A DNA stretch of 64,000 nt, from contig NZ_CP101417.1 of assembly GCF_024339125.1 (NCBI RefSeq), forward strand, positions 992,001 through 1,056,000, written 5' to 3'. Position numbers and translations under genes: made by a program. The stretch comes from Xanthomonas hortorum (GTDB taxonomy: Bacteria; Pseudomonadota; Gammaproteobacteria; Xanthomonadales; Xanthomonadaceae). Of this stretch, positions 58,029 to 64,000 are shown in pieces (the stretch's first letter is position 1; each line of letters opens with the position of its first letter). The notes below the pieces were generated by a model. The model made no database searches. It worked only from the letters and a program-made list of their open reading frames with translations, and had not been told where the DNA came from.

Positions 58029-59322
58029 AAGCCGCTCTCTCACTATGAAACTGCTCTTCCTCGGTCGACCCACGCAGCGCGGTGGTGGACGACTGCCCCT
58101 GCTGAATCGCCTGCGTCACCGCGTCGAAGTACCCGGTGCCCACCTCGCGCTGATGCTTGACTGCGGTAAAGCCCATGTCCGCCGCTGCGAACTCGGCCTG
58201 CTGCAGCTCGACGAAGGCGCTCATCTGGCGGCGTGCGTAACCATGGGCCAGGTTGAACATGCCGTAGTTCAAGGCGTGGAAGCCGGCCAGGGTGATGAAC
58301 TGGAATTTATAGCCGTAGCTCGCCAGCTCGGTCTGGAATCTGGCGATGGTGGCGTCGTCCAGTTGCTTCTTCCAGTTGAAGCTCGGCGAGCAGTTGTAGG
58401 CCAGTAATTTGCCGGGGAACTTGGCATGGATGGCTTGGGCGAAGGCGCGCGCGAATTCCAGATCCGGCTTGCCGGTCTCGCACCAGATCAGATCCGCATA
58501 CGGTGCATAGGCCAGCCCACGGCTGATCGCCTGATCCAGCCCGTTGCGGGTCTTGAAGAAGCCTTCGACCGTGCGCTGCCCGGTGGTGAACGGCTGATCG
58601 TTGGCATCCACATCGCTGGTGATCAGATCGGCCGCTTCGGCATCGGTGCGTGCGATCAATAGGGTGGGCACGCCCAGCACATCGGCCGCCAGACGCGCGG
58701 CATTCAACTTTTCGATCGCCTCACGCGTAGGCACCAGCACCTTGCCGCCCATGTGGCCGCACTTTTTCACCGACGCCAGTTGATCCTCGAAATGTACGCC
58801 GGCGGCGCCGGCTTCGATCATCGCCTTCATCAGCTCGAAGGCGTTGAGCACGCCGCCGAAGCCGGCTTCGGCATCGGCCACGATGGGCTGCAGGAAGTCG
58901 ATGTCATCGTTGCCTTCGGCGTGGTGCAATTGATCCGCACGCAGCAGCGTGTTGTTGATGCGCTTGACCACCGCCGGTACCGAATCGGCCGGATACAGCG
59001 ATTGGTCCGGGTACATCTGCCCGGCCAGGTTGGCATCGGCGGCGACCTGCCAACCTGACAGGTAAATCGCCTTCAAACCGGCCTTGACCTGCTGCATCGC
59101 CTGATTGCCGGTCAACGCGCCCAGCGCATTGACGAACGGCGTGACGTGCAATGAATTCCACAACTTATCCGCGCCCAATCGTGCCAGCGAATGCTCGACA
59201 TGCACGGTGCCGCGCAGGCGCACCACATCGGCTGCGGTGTAGTTGCGGGTGATGCCGGTCCAGCGCGGGTTGATGGCCCAGTCCTGCTGGATCTGTTCGG
59301 CGGTCTGCAGTGTGTTGCTCAT
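58027..59322 (-). CDS. aceA: isocitrate lyase
   Basis: This 431-residue enzyme splits isocitrate to glyoxylate and succinate. The ICL signature KKCGHMGGK carries the catalytic cysteine C188. Other family motifs are [48 protein letters not shown] and [10 protein letters not shown]. The C-terminus is STEEEQF as usual, followed by an unusual HSERAA tail that reads into an inverted-repeat element. AGGAG precedes ATG 59322. It lies downstream of aceB, forming an aceBA operon, and has an intrinsic terminator. Confidence 0.96.
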   Translation of the reverse strand: MSNTLQTAEQIQQDWAINPRWTGITRNYTAADVVRLRGTVHVEHSLARLGADKLWNSLHVTPFVNALGALTGNQAMQQVKAGLKAIYLSGWQVAADANLAGQMYPDQSLYPADSVPAVVKRINNTLLRADQLHHAEGNDDIDFLQPIVADAEAGFGGVLNAFELMKAMIEAGAAGVHFEDQLASVKKCGHMGGKVLVPTREAIEKLNAARLAADVLGVPTLLIARTDAEAADLITSDVDANDQPFTTGQRTVEGFFKTRNGLDQAISRGLAYAPYADLIWCETGKPDLEFARAFAQAIHAKFPGKLLAYNCSPSFNWKKQLDDATIARFQTELASYGYKFQFITLAGFHALNYGMFNLAHGYARRQMSAFVELQQAEFAAADMGFTAVKHQREVGTGYFDAVTQAIQQGQSSTTALRGSTEEEQFHSERAA

Positions 59323-59514
59323 GGTGCGTTCTCCTGACAGGGATACGGCGGATGCAACGAGGAAGGAATGGCGAGGTGTGCTGTGCGCGGGGCATGGCAT
59401 GGCCGTCGTTGCGCATGGGCGCAATCGGGCGGTGTGCGGTGTTGACGTAGTGCGTTGCGTTGATGGGTTGCAGCGACAGCACGCGTGCTGTGGCCTGTCG
59501 CTGCAGTGGATAGA

Positions 59515-61131
59515 TCAATCGATCAATCGGTAGGCCGGCACGGTGAGGAAGTCGGCCAGTTCATCGGCGCGGCTGAGTGTTTCCAGTAAGGCAATGGCGT
59601 CGTCGATGCGCGCAGCGCCAGGCAGTGCGTTGGTCGCGCCCAGGCGTGCCGGCAGCGCCCGCAACGCGGTCTGCAATAACTGCTGATCGATGGCAGTGCC
59701 GTCGTCCAGATGCTGGCCGTGATGCAGCCACTGCCATAGCTGCGCGCGGCTGATTTCTGCAGTGGCGGCGTCTTCCATCAGGTTGTGGATCGGCACGCAG
59801 CCATTGCCGTCCAGCCAGGCGGCCAGGTAACGCACGCACACTTCCACATTGCCTTCGAACCCTGCGCGAGTGACGTTGCCCGGCGAGGGGGCGATCAACA
59901 TGTCGCGCGTCACCTGCACATCGTTGCGCAAGACGTGATGCTGATGCGCGGTGGGCATGTGCTCGTCGAACAATTTCATCGCCACCGGAATCAAGGCCGG
60001 GTGCGCCACCCAGGTGCCATCGTGGCCTGCGGTGACTTCGCGCAGCTTGTCGGCGCGCACGCGGGCCATCGCCTGCTCGTTGGCGGCTTCGTCGTGATTG
60101 ATCGGAATCTGCGCGGCCATGCCGCCCATCGCATGCGCGCCGCGGCGATGGCAGGTCTTGATCAACAGTTCCGAATACGCCTTCAAAAACGGCTGGGTCA
60201 TGGTGACCTGACCACGCTCGGGCAGTACGCGGTCGCGATGCGCACGGAAGGTTTTCAGATACGAAAAGATGTAATCCCAGCGCCCGCAATTGAGCCCGAC
60301 GATGCGATCGCGCAGCGCGTGCAGAATCTCGTCCATCTCGAACACCGCCGGCAGCGTTTCGATCAGCACGGTCACCTTGATCTGCCCATGCGGCAGGCCG
60401 AGCATCGCTTCGATATGCGCCAGCGCGGTTTCCCACAGTGCAGCTTCTTCCATGCTTTGCAGCTTGGGCAGATACAGATACGGGCCGCGGTCTTTGGCCA
60501 GCAGCGCGCGGCCGTTGTGGTAGGCGAACAGGGCGGCATCGAACAGGCCGCCAGCCAGCGGCTGGCCATCGATGAGCACGTGCTTCTCGTCCAGATGCCA
60601 GCCGCGCGGGCGCACGATCAACACCGCACGTTCGGCTTCCGGCCGCAATGCGTAATGCTTGCCGTTGGGCGCATCGAAGCTGAGGTCGCCGCGCACCGCA
60701 GCGGCCAGCGTGCGTTGCCCGGACAGCAGGTTGCGCCAGGTCGGCGCGGTGGAATCCTCGAAGTCGGCCATGAACACCTTGGCGCCGGAGTTCAGCGCGT
60801 TGATGACCATCTTCGGATCGGTGGGGCCGGTGATCTCGACGCGGCGGTCCTGCAGCGCCGCTGGCAGTGCGGCCACGCGCCAGTCGCCGGCGCGGATCGC
60901 GCGGGTGTCGGGGCGGAAGTCCGGCAACTGGCCGGCATCGAACTCGGCCTGGCGCACCCGCCGCTGGGCGAGGCGCTGCTGGCGGCCGGGTTCGATCGCG
61001 CGGTGCAGCGACACCAGCAACGCCAACGCGGCGGCTGGCAGGAGTTCTGCCTGGCCAGCCACCTGCGTGGTCAGCGACAGACCGGGAGTGGCGCGTTCGG
61101 TGGAGCGTGAAGCGAAAGCGGTGGCAGACAT
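59515..61131 (-). CDS. aceB: malate synthase A
   Basis: This 538-residue enzyme condenses glyoxylate with acetyl-CoA. Motifs seen are GPTDPKMVINALNSGAKVFM, ADFEDSTAPTWRNLL, IETLPAVFEMDEILHALRDR, GLNCGRWDYIFSYLKTF, and the catalytic-region GHDGTWVAHPALIP. The length is standard for type A. ATG 61131 is preferred over the upstream codons because it precedes the family N-terminus. It is divergent from a LysR-type gene, which probably regulates it, and is followed by aceA. Confidence 0.96.
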   Translation of the reverse strand: MSATAFASRSTERATPGLSLTTQVAGQAELLPAAALALLVSLHRAIEPGRQQRLAQRRVRQAEFDAGQLPDFRPDTRAIRAGDWRVAALPAALQDRRVEITGPTDPKMVINALNSGAKVFMADFEDSTAPTWRNLLSGQRTLAAAVRGDLSFDAPNGKHYALRPEAERAVLIVRPRGWHLDEKHVLIDGQPLAGGLFDAALFAYHNGRALLAKDRGPYLYLPKLQSMEEAALWETALAHIEAMLGLPHGQIKVTVLIETLPAVFEMDEILHALRDRIVGLNCGRWDYIFSYLKTFRAHRDRVLPERGQVTMTQPFLKAYSELLIKTCHRRGAHAMGGMAAQIPINHDEAANEQAMARVRADKLREVTAGHDGTWVAHPALIPVAMKLFDEHMPTAHQHHVLRNDVQVTRDMLIAPSPGNVTRAGFEGNVEVCVRYLAAWLDGNGCVPIHNLMEDAATAEISRAQLWQWLHHGQHLDDGTAIDQQLLQTALRALPARLGATNALPGAARIDDAIALLETLSRADELADFLTVPAYRLID

Positions 61132-61186
61132 GGCGTAAGTCCTTTGCATCCGGACTTGCACCGTGCGCCGCCAGCAACTATTTGAC

Positions 61187-61208
61187 AAAGCAGTTTTATC
61201 AATGCTTT
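61187..61208. promoter_or_regulatory. candidate LysR operator between aceB and its divergent regulator
   Basis: AAAGCA-(10 bases)-TGCTTT is a dyad in the 117-base AT-rich divergent region. Its interior TTTTATCAATG and the following AATAAGCTGATCTTAT give further T-N11-A type sites. LysR proteins bind such dyads upstream of the divergent target. Confidence 0.5.
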
Positions 61209-61248
61209 AAATAAGCTGATCTTATACTTGATTGTCGTACGCACTCAA

Positions 61249-62205
61249 ATGGCGCCAACCCCTCGATTTTCCTACAAATCCGACCGGCTCAAGCCGCTGC
61301 GTGCGTTCTGCCAGACGATTAGATTAGGCTCGGTCTCACGGGCGGCTGAGGCGCTCTACGTCAGCCAGCCGGCGGTGACGCTGCAATTGCAGGCGCTGGA
61401 ACGCGACCTGGGCGTGGCCTTGTTCGAGCGCTCCGGGCGCCGGATGACACCCAGCCGCGAGGGCCAGCTGCTCTACAACATGGCACTGCCGCTGGTGGAA
61501 AGCCTGGACGGCCTGGAGGCGAGCTTTCGCGAAAAGGTGCGCGGGCTGGATGCCGGCGAGCTCAATATCGCCGCCAACAGCTCCACCATCCTGTACCTGC
61601 TGCCGCGCATCGTGGCGAACTTTCGCGCGCGCCATCCGGACGTGCGGCTGACCCTGCACAACGCCATCAGCGCCGACGGCACCGACCTGCTGCGCGAGGA
61701 TGCGGTGGACCTGGCCGTCGGCTCGATGCTGGACGTGCCGGCCGACCTCAACTACGCGCCGGTGTATCGTTTCGAACAGTTGTTGATCACCCCGCCCGAT
61801 CACCCGCTGGCCGGCAAGCCCACCGTCACGTTGCAGGATCTGTCGCCGTATCCGCTGATCCTGCCGCCGCGCCGGCAGGTGACCTATCGATTGGTCGATC
61901 TGATCTTCCAACAGGCACGCGTGCCCTACACCGTGGCCTTGGAAGTGGGTGGTTGGGAGGTGATCAAGCAATACGTGGCGATGGGCATGGGCATTTCCAT
62001 CGTCACCGCGATCTGCGTCACCGACGCCGACCGCGACAAACTCGCCACACGCTCGCTTAAGGACTATTTCCCTACCCGCAGCTATGGCGTGGTGGTGCGC
62101 AAAGGCAAATATCTCTCGCCGCAGGCGCGCGCGTTTATCGAGCTGATCCAGCCGGATCTTTTCACGCCGCGCGGGTATGACGAAAGTGGCGATTCGGAGC
62201 GGTGA
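61249..62205 (+). CDS. LysR-family regulator (CysB-like), probable regulator of aceBA
   Basis: This 318-residue protein has a typical LysR HTH (SVSRAAEALYVSQPAVTLQL) and a CysB-like effector domain (ELNIAANSSTILYLLPRIVA, FEQLLITPPDHPLAGK, YPLILPPRRQVTYRLVD). It is encoded divergently from aceB. The divergent position suggests it controls the glyoxylate bypass, which is inference. The start is uncertain: TTG 61228 or ATG 61249. The ATG is taken because the upstream seven codons (MIVVRTQ) look like promoter sequence. No clear ribosome site is visible for either. Confidence 0.86.
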   Translation: MAPTPRFSYKSDRLKPLRAFCQTIRLGSVSRAAEALYVSQPAVTLQLQALERDLGVALFERSGRRMTPSREGQLLYNMALPLVESLDGLEASFREKVRGLDAGELNIAANSSTILYLLPRIVANFRARHPDVRLTLHNAISADGTDLLREDAVDLAVGSMLDVPADLNYAPVYRFEQLLITPPDHPLAGKPTVTLQDLSPYPLILPPRRQVTYRLVDLIFQQARVPYTVALEVGGWEVIKQYVAMGMGISIVTAICVTDADRDKLATRSLKDYFPTRSYGVVVRKGKYLSPQARAFIELIQPDLFTPRGYDESGDSER

Positions 62206-62593
62206 GCGTCTTCTGCCTGCTGCATGCGTATAAGTTCGACTCGTCGGACGTTGCGACAAGCACTGCGCATGAGTTCGGCATGCGCCCTACGTGGGCGATG
62301 TCTTGCACGGCAGGCACGTCGCCGCTTCAAAGCGCAGCGTGATCAAGGCCTGCAAGCGCCACAAGGCGGCGTAGGCGAGCGGCTAACGTAGGCAGCAAGA
62401 ACCACTCCGCATCACGCAGAATTCCTGTCGGCTCGACGCCATTGCACTGCGGTTATCGTCATAGACTGGGCCGATGCTGTGGGTACCACCACATGTCATC
62501 AACAGCTGCTCGGTCCGGGGGAACGACTGAGCTTACGCACAGCACACCCGCACTGCGGGGCGAGCCGACTCAACCGATGCAAAGGCTGACGCA
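62206..62593. other. 388-bp intergenic region
   Basis: The gap between the LysR gene and the antiporter gene contains no supported gene, known repeat or clear hairpin. ACCACATGTCATCAACAGCT near 62489-62508 and the bases up to 62593 would carry the antiporter promoter. Confidence 0.45.
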
Positions 62594-63856
62594 ATGAATC
62601 CGACCACGTTGTTGCTGGTGCAGTTGGCGGTGATCCTGGGCGCGGCGCGTGCGTGCGGCGCGCTGTTGCAACGCGTCGGGCAGCCGCCGGTGATCGGCGA
62701 AATGGCGGCTGGGCTGTTGCTGGGGCCGATCGCATTCGGCGCGTGGTTGCCGGAACTGCACAGCGTGTTGTTCGCCTCCAACAGTTTGCCGCCGTTGTCC
62801 GGCTTGGCCAACATCGGCGTGGTGCTTTTCATGTTCATCGTGGGCGTGGAGCTGCGCGCGCCGGAAGGCACCAAAGCGCAGGTGCGTGCATCGATCCTGG
62901 TGGGCTTGTCGGGCATCGTGCTGCCGTTGTTGCTCGGCCTGGCCGCGGCACCGTGGTTGTTTGCGCACTTTGCACCGCAGGGCATCGGCTTCTGGCCGTT
63001 CGCGTTGTTCATCGCCGCAGCGATGTCGGTCACCGCGTTTCCGGTGTTGGCGCGCATCCTCAAGGACCGCAATCTGACCCGCACGCCTGCGGGCCGGTTG
63101 GCGCTGGGCGCGGCGGTGATCGACGATGCTACGGTGTGGATCTTCCTGGCGATCGTGCTCACGCTGACCGGCGGCAACACGCATGGCGGTGTCGGCTTCA
63201 CCGCCGCCGGTGCGCTGGGGTTGATTGCAGTGGTTTTCGGCCTGTTGAAGCCCGCTTACGCGCGCCTGCTGCGGCCGCGTGTGAGCGATGGGCGCTATGC
63301 GCCAACGGCGTTGGTGTGGGTGTTGATCGGTTTGCTGGCCTGCGCCGCAGTGGCTGAATGGATCGGCCTGCATGCGATCTTCGGCGCGTTCCTGTTCGGC
63401 ATTTGCGTGCCGCGCGAAGACCGCTTGCTGGAACACCTGGCTGGGCGCATAGAGCCATTGGCGATCACCTTGCTGATGCCGGTGCTGTTTGCGGTCGCCG
63501 GCCAGGCCACCAGCCCGGGCGTCTTCGTGGGCGCCGGCATCGCCGGCTTTGCGCTGGTGGTCGGCGTGGCGGTGACCGGCAAGCTGGTCGGCTGCACCTT
63601 GGGCGCGCGCCTGAGCGGCCAGGATTGGCGCGACAGCCTGACCGTGGGCTCGCTGATGAACGCGCGCGGCCTGATGGAGCTGGTGGTAATCAAGATCGGC
63701 CTGGACAGCGGCATGATCGGGCCGGACCTCTTTACGCTGCTATTCGGCATGACCCTGGTGACCACGGTGATGACCTCGCCGATGGTGGCCTGGTTGCAAC
63801 GTGGCCGGCGCGCGGCCGATGCCAATGGGTTGGGTGCGGGTAACTCAACGCATTGA
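62594..63856 (+). CDS. cation:proton antiporter, CPA2 family
   Basis: This 420-residue membrane protein has about twelve helices and the CPA2 (KefB/GerN-like) pattern: GQPPVIGEMAAGLLLGPIAF in helix 2, LANIGVVLFMFIVGVEL, the ion-site AAVIDDATVWIFL with the paired aspartates, and HAIFGAFLFGICVPRE. NARGLMELVVIKIGLDSG lies near the end. No C-terminal RCK/TrkA-N domain follows, so it is a transport-only form. It probably exchanges Na+ or K+ for protons. The start is ATG 62594, following CAAAGGCTGACGCA. Confidence 0.9.
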   Translation: MNPTTLLLVQLAVILGAARACGALLQRVGQPPVIGEMAAGLLLGPIAFGAWLPELHSVLFASNSLPPLSGLANIGVVLFMFIVGVELRAPEGTKAQVRASILVGLSGIVLPLLLGLAAAPWLFAHFAPQGIGFWPFALFIAAAMSVTAFPVLARILKDRNLTRTPAGRLALGAAVIDDATVWIFLAIVLTLTGGNTHGGVGFTAAGALGLIAVVFGLLKPAYARLLRPRVSDGRYAPTALVWVLIGLLACAAVAEWIGLHAIFGAFLFGICVPREDRLLEHLAGRIEPLAITLLMPVLFAVAGQATSPGVFVGAGIAGFALVVGVAVTGKLVGCTLGARLSGQDWRDSLTVGSLMNARGLMELVVIKIGLDSGMIGPDLFTLLFGMTLVTTVMTSPMVAWLQRGRRAADANGLGAGNSTH

Positions 63857-64000
63857 CGCTGCAGCGCTGGCAGACTGCGTGTGGCGCCGGTCGCCGCGTT
63901 GCGTACTTCCGTATTGGCATTGCGTGTCGAATGCATGCGATTGGCAATGTGCATTCTCAACGCTGCAGTAGCTGAGCAGCACCGCATCCACTTCTTTACA
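63857..64000. other. right edge, no gene seen
   Basis: The final 144 bases after the antiporter stop hold no supported coding sequence. CTGCAGCG at 63862-63869 and its complement CGCTGCAG at 63961-63968 are the only paired blocks noted. Confidence 0.4.

Noticed and set aside
59561-61177. A second long open frame (538 codons) on the minus strand overlapping aceB
   Set aside because: It is the +1 shadow of aceB, with Arg/His/Ala-rich nonsense composition. The aceB frame carries all malate synthase motifs.

Overview
The window is chromosomal DNA of a Xanthomonas species. It is GC-rich with dense gene packing. Three things point there: two genes preceded by plant-inducible-promoter (PIP) boxes, the HpyO-type urate operon, and a gene order (cNMP/GGDEF protein, nucleotide cyclase, leucine catabolism, xopR) that matches my memory of the X. 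campestris pv. campestris 8004 interval XC_0249 to XC_0268. No rRNA, tRNA, prophage, transposase or CRISPR array was seen.

Left part (1-7474): a secreted S9 peptidase cut by the window edge, a Tat-type alpha/beta hydrolase, two LysR regulators, an MFS transporter and a repeat-rich gap. Bases 7475-13509 carry one tightly coupled seven-gene operon for urate breakdown: allantoate amidohydrolase, ureidoglycine-glyoxylate transaminase, PuuE allantoinase, HpxZ, OHCU decarboxylase, HpyO urate hydroxylase and HIU hydrolase. Then follow a DUF1456 gene, a 970-bp repeat nest, a chemoreceptor and the HrpB helicase.

Middle part (20165-37648): housekeeping and redox genes (rluE, aldo/keto reductases, dkgB), the ohrR-ohr peroxide-response operon with its operator, zapE, two hydrolases, an EamA transporter, and two adjacent type III effector-like genes. 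Each effector-like gene has its own PIP box and correctly spaced -10 box. The second is probably xopR. After them come a divergent CobW-type GTPase / MerC pair around a Zur-like palindrome.

Right part (37773-64000): an ExeM-type nuclease, a cytochrome c, a probable iron-uptake cluster behind a Fur-like site, an Xre-RES toxin-antitoxin pair, a leucine catabolic cluster (isovaleryl-CoA dehydrogenase and both methylcrotonyl-CoA carboxylase subunits), a lipoprotein S9 peptidase, the glyoxylate bypass genes aceB-aceA with a divergent LysR gene, and a CPA2 antiporter.

The most interesting locus is 52460-57771. A SagB-like dehydrogenase, a nitrile-hydratase-leader-like small precursor protein and a class III nucleotide cyclase fused to a TPR-like tail form what looks like a RiPP-type (ribosomally made, modified peptide) cassette. 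Directly upstream of the cyclase on the same strand sits a cNMP-binding/GGDEF protein. The cyclase and GGDEF pair correspond to the cGMP to c-di-GMP signalling pair described in X. campestris, so a peptide-modification system and a virulence second-messenger relay appear to be the same genetic unit. The precursor and cyclase genes also overlap tail to tail by 61 bases.
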